The notes under the pieces were generated by a model. It saw nothing but the letters and a program-made list of their open reading frames with translations. It was not told the DNA's origin and did not search any database. A stretch of 64,000 bases of DNA from Halichondria panicea (taxonomy: Eukaryota; Porifera; Demospongiae; Suberitida; Halichondriidae), in contig NC_087383.1 in NCBI RefSeq assembly GCF_963675165.1, positions 3,750,979 through 3,814,978 on the forward strand, in the 5' to 3' direction. The translations under genes and the position numbers were made by a program. Shown in pieces: positions 12,167-21,703 of the stretch (position 1 is the stretch's first letter; every line of letters begins with the position of its first letter).

Positions 12167-13686
12167 CTGGTGCGCAAATATCCCCGTTATGGGGCTGCAT
12201 GGTACAGTAGTTATCTATAATATAAACTTCTACAAGCTATACCCTCGTGCAAAATCTCAATGTGACTGTCAGTACTTGCATATATACAAGTATTCATTTT
12301 TACCTCAGTTTTATCTTTGTACCTTGGCATACATACACACAACACACAGACTCATCACTCACTTACATGTACCCTCCTTTCCCCACACACAGGACTTTCT
12401 GCAATTATGCCAACTCTGTTCACATCTATTGCTATACTCTTATTTTCTGGTTTCACAACAATAACAATACAGCATGTTAGCATTTCACATCAGTTTTGTC
12501 ACTGTACATGTACATACGCGAGACTCTAGAGTTTTATTTTAGTCTGACATAATGTACGAATCGATAGTTTTGTGGTATTATGTACATATTAGTCTAGTTT
12601 TGCTTGACAATGTATTAATCATTATTATTTTTTCATGCACTGCTAATTTATTTTATTTCAAGCAAGTATTGTTCAACGCTTAATGTCTGACAATAATATT
12701 GAGAATTGAGAATTTGACCATGTGACAGTGTAACATACATGTAACTGTTAACTATGTCTCGTCATGTCAAAGCTTATTTAAAGTATAAATACCTCAATGT
12801 AAAGCTGCATGGTTACAAGAATTTATGCTGTAGCACTAAACCAGAAGAGGTCCGACATGCGTGCACGAATCACTACAAATTCAGTGCATTGATGTCATTG
12901 CGGTCACATGATAATTCCAGGCCAAATACACAGGCACTTGTAGTGATTCGTGCACGCATGTCAGACCTCCTCTGGCACTAAACCGTGGCCGTTCTGAGGA
13001 TCAATTAAATATACAGTCTACATGTATCCCATAAATAATATCCATGATTGAATTATAATACTTGGGCACATCCGAGTTTGATTATACTGATTACCGGCCT
13101 TTTCTTTAACGTCAGTAAAACGACCTTTAAAAATGTTTCAATCCTGCATGATAATAATTAAGTCCATGGTTCAGTTGAAAGCTCCTCTCCACTCGTACTC
13201 CTGGGGTGACAGTTTCGAATCGAAGTTTGGTGTGCGCCGGCCATGCATCTTGAGACATCCCATCAGTAAGTAACCTGCACACATGCACTGCATCATGTGT
13301 ACTGTACTGATCGAGGCCACACAATGAAATATTAATTTATAGCTATACATATAGCCATGTGCACCACCTTTAATATAGGATACCGGTATAGACCTATAGG
13401 AAGAACTAGTGGCTGAGCTCAGAGTAGATCTACGTAGTGTATAATTTATAATAATTATAATGCCTCAGACGTACATGCACAATTAAATTCCTCAGCATGC
13501 AATTTCTCGACTCGCTGATGTTCCTGCACTTCCACTTCAAGTGCCCATGCCACAAATGTTGCAACATTCACATAAAAAGTTTTTGTACCTGTTTCTACAG
13601 GCTCATAATTAGCTGATTCAGCAGAAGCCACATGAACGGAAGGTCTGGCCACGCCCAACTACACAGTGTTTTTCTTGAGTGTGAGA
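12167..13686. other. Spacer between PDE8-like and F-box genes
   Basis: The 3' flank of the PDE8-like gene and the 5' flank of the F-box gene. It contains one strong foldback (12841-12975, listed separately). Two minus-strand open frames (13127-13324 and 13455-13658) have no recognisable domain; the second starts 28 bp from the F-box start codon and could be promoter sequence. Confidence 0.5.
12841..12975. repeat. Inverted repeat, 38 bp arms, 59 bp loop
   Basis: Arm 12841-12878 is the reverse complement of 12938-12975 with two mismatches. The core 'gacatgcgtgcacgaatcac' is perfect. Such arms would form a stable hairpin and resemble a small MITE or foldback. Confidence 0.85.
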
Positions 13687-14697
13687 ATGGCTTCACCAGC
13701 AGTGGTACCAGGCTACAACAAGCAGCTATCCACTGGCTCTGAGCTGAACTTCTCTCCAGATGACCCAGTTCCCTCCCTACCCTATGAAGTGGTGGCTGAC
13801 ATATTCCAGTACGTGCCCCCAGTACAGATCATCACTGTGTGCAGGCTTGTTAGCAAGACATGGAAGAGCTTTATTGACGACCCTCAGTTCTGGCAGTTTG
13901 GACTCAGAAAATGTCAGAATTTCACTCCAAAGCTAATTGACATCCCGTCTCAAAATATTGATTGGCCGAAGTTGTACCTAAACACTGCATGTGGCCCCAA
14001 CTTAATTAGGAATTCTGTTTCTGGTGAATTTTCTCTTGAACCTCCATGGACGATTTCGTATAGCTCATGGAAGAAGTTTAGCAATAAGTACGGCCTAAGC
14101 AAAGTGGCAGTACGTAAACGTCAACGACACTCTTCTAGCTCTAGTAGCGAGAGTGAAGACGATGAATCTGATGAGTCTGATGCGGACGACGACCAACTAT
14201 CCAGTTGGGGTGGAGGTAATAAATGGAGCATTCAGTCAGGATGTATAAAGCCAGAGCATCTACACTATGAGCAGATAGTCAAAGAGAATGGCAACAGTGC
14301 TAAGAATTATGTTACGTCGTACGAATGGTGCTGTCGACAACAAGTTATCGAATTATCTCATCATGGTTTTTCCGACTCTGTCATGGACACTGTTCAGCCC
14401 TTGATCTCGGTCTCGGAATGGTACTGTGCAAGATTTGATTGCGGCTCCATTTTTTGTATTCGTGTTGAGCTTCTGAGCTCAGAAAAGAAAGTGATTGTCT
14501 TGTACGAGGACTCGGTAGAGACTGATCAATGGCAGGGTGGAGAGCTGGGCTGGAGGAGGGTGGAGCATGAGTTTAAAGACTATGGGTCAGGAGTGCGATT
14601 TGTACGATTTAGTGACGGAGGAAAAGATACCCAGTGGTGGGCTGGTCACTATGGCAGCAAAATGGCGGGTGCTAGACTGATAGTTAGCTTGAAGTAA
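13687..14697 (+). CDS. F-box protein with FBA domain (FBXO2/6/44-like)
   Basis: Probable substrate receptor of an SCF (SKP1-CUL1-F-box) ubiquitin ligase. It is a single-exon gene of 336 residues. I chose the first true ATG (MASPAV). The F-box lies at about residues 25-70 (LPYEVVADIFQYV ... VCRLVSKTWKSFI). A serine/acidic low-complexity insert (about 147-172) separates it from the C-terminal F-box-associated domain (about 195-336). The FBA hallmarks are visible: SYEWCCRQQVIEL, WYCARFDCGS, and DTQWWAGHYG near the end. In vertebrate FBXO2/FBXO6 the last motif reads TQYWAGWYG and its aromatic pair binds N-glycans; here the pair is WW, so glycan recognition is plausible but not shown. Recognition of misfolded glycoproteins (ERAD) is an inference from the family. 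Confidence 0.9.
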   Translation: MASPAVVPGYNKQLSTGSELNFSPDDPVPSLPYEVVADIFQYVPPVQIITVCRLVSKTWKSFIDDPQFWQFGLRKCQNFTPKLIDIPSQNIDWPKLYLNTACGPNLIRNSVSGEFSLEPPWTISYSSWKKFSNKYGLSKVAVRKRQRHSSSSSSESEDDESDESDADDDQLSSWGGGNKWSIQSGCIKPEHLHYEQIVKENGNSAKNYVTSYEWCCRQQVIELSHHGFSDSVMDTVQPLISVSEWYCARFDCGSIFCIRVELLSSEKKVIVLYEDSVETDQWQGGELGWRRVEHEFKDYGSGVRFVRFSDGGKDTQWWAGHYGSKMAGARLIVSLK

Positions 14698-16497
14698 AGT
14701 CAGTTAGCATTATAATTGCTAGAGTGTGAATTTAACTATCTTTGAAGTTATCATAATTATGTAACAGCAGCTATAGTGCTGCATGTGTAGCCTAACATGA
14801 ATGTGTATATCAAACTTTAATTTACATATAAATTAATTTATTGCGAGTTATTCAACTCTTGAGCAACTGATGATATAGTCCTGTAAACATGCAGTAACAT
14901 GCACAGTCTGTTGAAACAATCTAAATCTGTTCAACATAGGATTTCTGAGACCTATAATATATAGGCTGAAGGATCCATATATATAATCGTATTATGAAGT
15001 CGGAACTATATATATCCTTTGATAACATGCATGACTGCATATATATATATAGGAGAAGGATATGGTGCATGGATATTCATACCACAACTTTCACAGCTGG
15101 TTGGACTATAACAATAACATTTCACTGTTATAGACTCGATATCAGACTGTCATTGACGTTGTCAATGTGGCAATCCACATTGACGACGTCTACAACATCC
15201 ATGCAGTAAAATAGTCGGATCCGAAATGGTTATACCTGTTATTGACAGTCAGTGTCAGAAGTAGCTGCCTTTGAATTCTGCAGCCAAATTTGGGTTCCGC
15301 AGCTGCATAATCATGTACAGTGTGCTGGACTTATATGAAAATTTTCCATCTGTGTAATAAGCATGCATGCAATCATTATAAAACAGGTTAGCATTCAGTC
15401 AGCATGCAGAGACTGAAATTTTCTTGATGTGTACATAGATACGACAGTATGCATATAATTTATATAGACGAATTACTCCCAGTCTTAAGATGATATACCA
15501 GCCGGGTTAATTGAGTTTGGGCGATGGATGCGGAAGTGTTGTAATGTAAGTAGCATTTTCTTGGGAAGTGGTGCATGCCATGGTGTAACTGCATGACATT
15601 TATGTGTCTATAGTGGTAGAAGTGGTGGTATAGTAGTGCAAGTTTGCTTTAGGGCATACTCATGCAGGCACCTCTAGAGGAGTTGACTTTGGGACTAAAG
15701 CTGCATGGTGATCGCTAGAGCATGCATGACATGTGTATACAGAAAAAACACTTAAAACAAACGAGTTTATAAATTACATGTAGCTGCTCGCTTTTGTTAT
15801 TTGTGAGATTTCTATTTTCTTATAAGTTGTGAATATGACAATGTGTGGAATATACCTCTCAGTGAGTATACACATTTTGTGCGTCCAGCAGTAAAAGCGA
15901 AAACTCGGCCTGGGATCGAGGCTAGCTTTGAGCAGTCATATTGATTCCAACTGTCTCGTAACCCGGTCGACACAATGCATGCCTGCAGTTTTGTGGAATC
16001 ATATACTCTTCAATGAGAGCTAGTGCAATAATCCTGTACTATAAACTACTAAACTGAAGCGGCACAATCTTCTTCTCAAGTTTCGAGTCGAAATACGCGA
16101 ACTTCACTAACCCTAATTATTTAGTGCTACATGTTAGGAGCTAGTCTGAGTGTAGGACCAGGAGCTGCAAATCCCTCACTTGCATGCAAATTGTAGGAAA
16201 GAGGGTGTAACTATTATCATGCTCACATTCCAGAGACTGACCAAGAACTGATCAGGCGTTGCGTTCAAGCGTTTGTATAAATGCATGTGTCTATTATATA
16301 ATCTCAAGAGTTCTTGGTAATCTATATAGATCTAACAACCCAAACTGGGCCTAGGGAGCAGGTACCGTAAGCCAATCTTATTGTTGTGAGACTCAGCTCT
16401 AGCTAATCAGTTAAAATGTGCTAGATAGATAATTATGATCTACACACAGGCTCATTTATATACATTTGAATTAATCTTGCAGACAAAAACTGAAGTC
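14698..16497. other. Spacer with a CABIT remnant and a 5'UTR acceptor
   Basis: Mostly AT-rich noncoding sequence. It contains the CABIT pseudogene fragment at 15175-15340. Just before the downstream gene, a pyrimidine-rich tract ending in TTGCAG (16481-16482) suggests that the first coding exon is preceded by an intron in the 5'UTR; the upstream noncoding exon was not located. Confidence 0.5.
15175..15340 (+). pseudogene. CABIT-domain pseudogene fragment
   Basis: Matches the CABIT coding sequence of the neighbouring gene at about 16820-16985, including 'gtctacaacatcca', 'cctttgaattctgcagccaa' (one-base difference) and 'acagtgtgct'. Reading frame is broken by stops (a TAG after the 'gcagtaaaa' block and another after 'cagaag'). 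No start, no other exons and no SAM exon follow before the intact gene, so it is a dead partial copy. Confidence 0.8.
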
Positions 16498-19158
16498 ATG
16501 AGTGCCAGCCCTAGAGAACCACCTACTGTCAAGCCAAAAGTGTCTCGAAAACCAGCACCAGATCTAGACCAGGTCTACTATGATACAATGAAAGAACCCA
16601 TTAAAATTTCCAAGCTCACTCCACAGAACGTTAATGCCACTGAAACTCTAACGCGTTTGAAGAATCCTGAGACAGTAAATCGTTCATTACCATCTGATTT
16701 TCCTAACGAAGACGAAAATTTTAGTTTAACGGAGCTAGTCGATAAGTACTCTCACTTACTTCCATTGCGAGTGAAAGCAGTTTCTGGATTTATGGCCGAA
16801 AATGAAGGTGATCCAACAATTTACGTAGATGATGTCTACAACATCCACGCTGTAAAACAATCTGAAGTGGTAACGATTGTTGACAGTAGACGTCAGAAGT
16901 ATAAGCTACCATTGAATTCTGCAGCCAAGTTTGGGCTTGTTGGTGGTTCAACAGAGACCTACAGTGTGCTCGACTTACACAGAGCAGAACTTCTCCCTCC
17001 TGTTATTGTTGCCATGAACATACCTTTTAAAGAGAAACACATCAAAGAAAATGAGATTCTAATCCCAATGATGAAAACAAAGCTAAGTACAGTGATTAAG
17101 GCGTTTAGTGTTACTGAACTTAGAGAAAAAATCCTTCCCTCGCCCAAAGAAGAATGTGATATTCTTTTTTCTACAGATCCAAACCTCTCAAAGCTTTACC
17201 TTTCTGAAGTCATCACGCATGTTTCTCACTTACTTCCGTGTTCAGCTCGACTTTTTATATCACAAGAAGCAGCTAAGCTTCCAAAGCACCTTACTTCAAA
17301 GCAGGTTACTATACAACAAAAATGCACTGAAACTTCCCTCATAATTAGTCTTCACAAGAAGAAAACGAAGAACGAAGAAAAGGTGTACATTGATATACCT
17401 GTTTCTATTGACATTGATGTTCGTGTTCTTAGACCCCAAACGTCCGAAGAAGGTTATGCCGCACTGTATCAAGATTCTAATGCTCTCATTACCGAGTATG
17501 ATCCAACAAAGCTTCAGGCATGTGTTAATGCAAACGATGATGATACATACATCACACAAGCGCAGCTATTCAAAGCTCTTCGTCAAGGATATGAGACGGC
17601 TGGAACAAAGATCAAGACGTCCGGAGTAGAACACATCTATGAGCCTCTAGGTCAAACAAGGGAAGCTCCTAGTATGTACCAAGGGATCATGTTTCCTACG
17701 AGTGTACACAATCAGGTGATTAGTAAGACGTGTGTATACCATATAACGTGCAAAGATTGAAGGCGTGACTTGTATAAGCTTTTACCTAAGCTATCATAAC
17801 ACATTTTGACAACAATAAAAGATTGCATGTGCATATGTGTGCGTTTACATTTATGAACGGAATGTATATACAGTCAGAATAAAAGTAACCGTTGTTATAA
17901 GTGTTGATCACTAAGTTCTTTGGATCATGTGGTAGTTACAATACAAAGACCCTTCAAATCCTTGCTATGTCAGACAAACTGCTACAAAGCTACAGCAATG
18001 AATGTTAGTAGCCTTGCTTTATTTTATATCTTTATGCAGGTAGTACCTGCACCTACCCTGCGAACACCTTCGGTTTCAATGTATGAAGAGGTTAAGCCAT
18101 TCCTTGAGATTGAGACCCCTCCACGAAAGTTTTCATCTCAGCCTCCACCACCTGCCGGAATGCTTCCAGCCCCTGTATTATACCCTCGGGGTAAAGCACC
18201 ACCAAGTATACAGAGGCGCATGCCTCCAGTACCGATGTCCAAATCAATGACCTCTTCCCCTACGGACGTGCCGTCTTCCCAGGGCAAAACTCCAACTATT
18301 CCCCCCAAGGCCGCCCGTGCTCACAACAAAGCTCAACCGTCTACAGCCATTTATGATAAAGTACCCAAGAAGCCGATCAGTTTAGCTCCTGCAATTCAAC
18401 CAAGAAAGACTACAATATCCACGTCATCTTCTCCCGATCCAACACAGTCAGCTCAGTCCAAGTCGGACACTACTGCACCTTTGAAATCTTCAGTATGGCA
18501 ACCTACATCATCAACCCCTCCAAGAGTAGAATCCCTAACACCTTTGAAGAAGCCTCAACCAACGGGTTCACATCCTTCCAATGGTATAGGTACTTCAGTG
18601 AGCAATAATGGTGACAGCATTAAGGAGGATAAAAATAACTATGGGACAGCACTACTTTCTATCAATGAAAGCCTACGACTCCTGGTCGGTAAAATGGAGA
18701 AGATGGAACTGAAGCAAACACAGTTTGAGCAAAACCTTTCGCAGTTGAAGAATCAAGCTACAGGCGACAGCAAAAGAGAGTTACCTTTGGAATTATGTTC
18801 CATGACTCAACAAGATGTAAGTTTCATTGGCGCATGATTAAGTCACCATTGCGGCCAACTAATTATTGTGCTTCGATGTTCATGTATATATGCATTCTTC
18901 ATTTCAGAGAATAATAAACAGCTCTGGCCAATAATGAATTCATTTTCTTATCTACTATAATTATAGGTGCAGAAGCTGTTGGATGGCATGGGCATGCCTC
19001 AATACAAAGAGGCCTTCTCAAAAGAGTGGGTGGATGGTGAGGTATTCAAAGAGCTGGATGACGAGACACTGGAGGAATTGGGAGTGACCTCCAAACTGCA
19101 CAGACTCAAACTAAGGAATGTTATTACTGGGATTCATCCCTTGGAAAAGTTTTTGTGA
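16498..19158 (+). CDS. CABIT-SAM adaptor protein A (GAREM/THEMIS-like)
   Basis: Likely cytoplasmic signalling adaptor. Exons 16498-17715, 18040-18816 and 18967-19158, all in phase 0, encode 728 residues. I chose the ATG of MSASPRE because an intron acceptor lies just upstream (16482). Residues about 75-350 form a CABIT-type all-beta module (blocks LLPLRVKAVSGF, KLPLNSAAKFGLVG, LLPCSARLF). Exon 2 is proline-rich with SH3-type motifs (IPPKAARA, SQPPPPAG) and tyrosine motifs (MYEEVKP, IYDKVP), then a coiled coil (LLVGKMEKMELKQ). Exon 3 is a SAM domain (GMPQYKEAFSKEWVDG, LEELGVTSKLHRLKL). CABIT + Pro-rich + SAM is the GAREM layout, where GRB2 binds and ERK signalling is tuned; that function is inferred. 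Paralogue of the gene at 29185-31494. Confidence 0.85.
17814..17819 (+). promoter_or_regulatory. Possible intronic polyadenylation signal
   Basis: AATAAA lies 54 bp after the in-frame stop (17758-17760) reached if the first exon of CABIT-SAM gene A is read through its donor. Use of this site would give a CABIT-only protein without the proline-rich and SAM parts. Confidence 0.35.
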
Positions 19159-20168
19159 ACTATGTATGGAGTTTGTGATAGTTATTAGCTTTGTGATAGT
19201 TATTAGCTACGTGTACTTTCGAATGTTTTTTATGTGTTGTTTTTGCTAACAAAAATCGCATTCATTAGAGAGTCCTATTATAGTGTTGGTATTTCTAAAG
19301 CCCCATTACACGAGGCCTAATATTAAAATGGGTCAGACCACCATTTATGCAAACAGTGCATATAGGGCTGCATGATAGCAGAGGTACGACAGGGGTGGTG
19401 CAGCTCAGCAATAATTAGCAAGCAATTAGCCTCTGATTGATCGGCACTTATACGTGGGATAATTATTGTTCAACAGAGACTTTATAATTGCTGAGCTGCA
19501 CCACATCTGTCATACCTCTCTGGGCTGATAGGAAGCTACTCCAGGCCAGCTAATAGGAATTAAGCTAGTTTCGTTCCCAGGCCGATTTTTTTCAGGTTGG
19601 AAAAATATATACACCCATGAAGAGTTCTTCAATTTTGAGGCAAAAAACAGCCTTGGACCGAGGCTAATATAGGAAGCTACAGGTCAGGCTTACTCACTAA
19701 AAACATCCGCAAACTTAATTGTAAACTCCTCAGAATTAGCGCTTTGTGTTTACTCACAGATAAACTACTTTTGACCGAAGTTCCTGAGGTGCATGGGTTG
19801 GCTATATAATCCAGGCCTGTTTTACATGAACGCAAATTGGTTTAAGAAATCCGAATTAAAGGCTTCGTATAATAGAACAATAAGCTTCTGTCAATGAATT
19901 CAACACTATCTGCCAGTGTGATCATTAGTATGATTTTCCCTAGCACTTATATATTTCTGGCATTTAAGATTTACGAAGAATACTGTTATTTCTAGAATAT
20001 TGGTGTGAAATTACTTTAACACTATAAATTAAGCACGCTTTAATTAAGCATGCTTAAATGCTTTAATTAAGCATGCTTTCCCTTGTGTAACTAAGTACCT
20101 GCATGCTTCTTAGAATAATAATAATTATGTGCACATATATAATTATAGTTACTAGCTAATCTATCAGT
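19159..20168. other. Spacer with foldback and start of duplicated block
   Basis: No gene seen. It contains a 19 bp direct duplication right after the CABIT-SAM A stop (about 19170-19207), a foldback whose arms are 19381-19416 and 19484-19518, and repeated 'ctttaattaagcatgctt' units near 20036-20080. From about 19861 onwards the sequence resembles the segment starting near 28947 ('tcaatgaattcaacact', 'cagtgtgatcatta'), marking the left edge of the duplicated CABIT-ligand block. Confidence 0.6.
19381..19518. repeat. Inverted repeat, arms about 35 bp
   Basis: The arm starting 'gaggtacgacaggggtggtg' at 19381 is matched by the reverse complement of the arm ending 'catacctc' at 19518 with a few mismatches ('gtgcagctcagcaat' perfect). 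Probably a small foldback element. Confidence 0.7.
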
Positions 20169-21530
20169 ATGAGTTCCTCAGCTAAGCCACAGGCACGACA
20201 AAGTGTCCAGTACAAAAAAAGACAGCCACCGAAAGTTAAACTGATCAAGCATCAGACGCTACCTCAAGCTCAAGCCACGAACAAAAACTGTCAGACAGCG
20301 CATTATGATATGGGAACACTATCCCCTAAGACCTAGTTTCACAGTACTCCAATTTGATATTGCCATGCCGGAAATATTGAATATGAGCCCAACATCAAAG
20401 CTGGCGATTCTCTGGTCATTCATTGCATTAAACAATCCCAAGTTGTAAAGATCATTGACCAGACTGATGAAGCATACAACATTCCGTTTTACTCAGCGGC
20501 TAAATTTGGCATCATTGGAAGTCCCCATGTATGGTTATCACCTACTACTGTTGCCTGCCTTGGAAAGTGTGGGAACCGAAGAGACGCTATAGCATATACA
20601 TATCTTTCAAGCAATTCTACTTACGATTTTCATTGCTATATCATTATCAATATAATTATTTTGCCTGCCTTGGAAACTGTGAGAAGAAACGCTATCTTTC
20701 AAGCAATTTGAAGTGCTAATTTTTAAAGATATAATACTGTATACAAAAGGGTTTCAGGAGGATTCAAGTGATTTGAGCTTACCTTCAGTATGACAGAAGA
20801 CCATGAATCGAACTTCATCTCGAAAGAATGATTGTGATGCTTTTTTGTCAGTTGACCATCACGATCAGGTGTGCAGCTGTATCCTTCCGAAATTTTGAAT
20901 ACACCTCACATAATTATGCTAGATATACCATGTCAAGCCCGACTATATTAATTTTGTTCCGAAATAATGTACAGCTCCTTGCTTGAAGATTTCACTGTTT
21001 AAACATAATTTTATACCCAAGCGCTTCTCCTGCTGTATAATATTATAGATCTAGCACTGGAGAGCTCATTGTAAAAACTCGTAGAATGGCGAATCCTTAG
21101 GTCCATGCATGCCGGTATCTATATATAGACTCTACCTGGCTTTGAGGCAACTTCTGCTACCAGTGACTATACCAAAACAAGGAGAGTCTCAGAGCATCAG
21201 CTCTGTATATTAAGACTATTGCTAAACATGCCAATTAAATTTTGTTCCTAGGTATCAGCATGCAATGCAGTGTCATGCACTTATTGCTGTAATTTGCGTG
21301 AAAAGTCATAGATACTATAATTATTATAAATCTAGTATCTATGGTGTGAGAGTGCCCCAAATACGTATACACTTTTATTACTGTCATGATTACTCTGATG
21401 GACATAATCTTCTGGAAACGTTGGGTATGCCCTCAACACAGAGATGCCTTTTCAATGGTATGGGTGGATGGTGAGGTACATTTCAATATACCTCAATGAA
21501 TTAAGAGGCACTCAAGAACTGGGAGTAAAC
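20169..21530 (+). pseudogene. Decayed copy of CABIT-SAM gene B
   Basis: Begins with ATG and the same N-terminus as the intact gene at 29185 (MSSSAKPQ ... LIKHQTLPQA), but a deletion and frameshift bring a stop at about 20334. Recognisable CABIT blocks follow out of frame ('catacaacattccgttttac', 'taaatttggcatcattgga' near 20474-20520), then a remnant of the second half near 20840-20900. The proline-rich exon is missing. A SAM-exon remnant lies at about 21410-21530 (TTGGGTATGCCCTCAACACAG; GTGGATGGTGAGGT). It sits next to the tail exon of the chimeric cadherin exactly as the intact gene B sits next to the Notch-ligand-like gene. Confidence 0.85.
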
Positions 21531-21703
21531 AATTAGGTTATTCTCAATACAACACGCAACCACAATCGCTCATTGTTTGTGTGTTTTCTATATATCTATC
21601 AATGGACAACTTAATTGTATGACACAGTACGGATATAGAAAGCATGCATGCATGACTGTTGTAGCAAATAATTATATTATACTGAGATCGTACAACGCTA
21701 ATT

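Noticed and set aside
13455-13658. Minus-strand open frame next to the F-box gene start
   Set aside because: 67 codons, no similarity I recognise, no acceptor or further exon; overlaps the probable promoter of the F-box gene.
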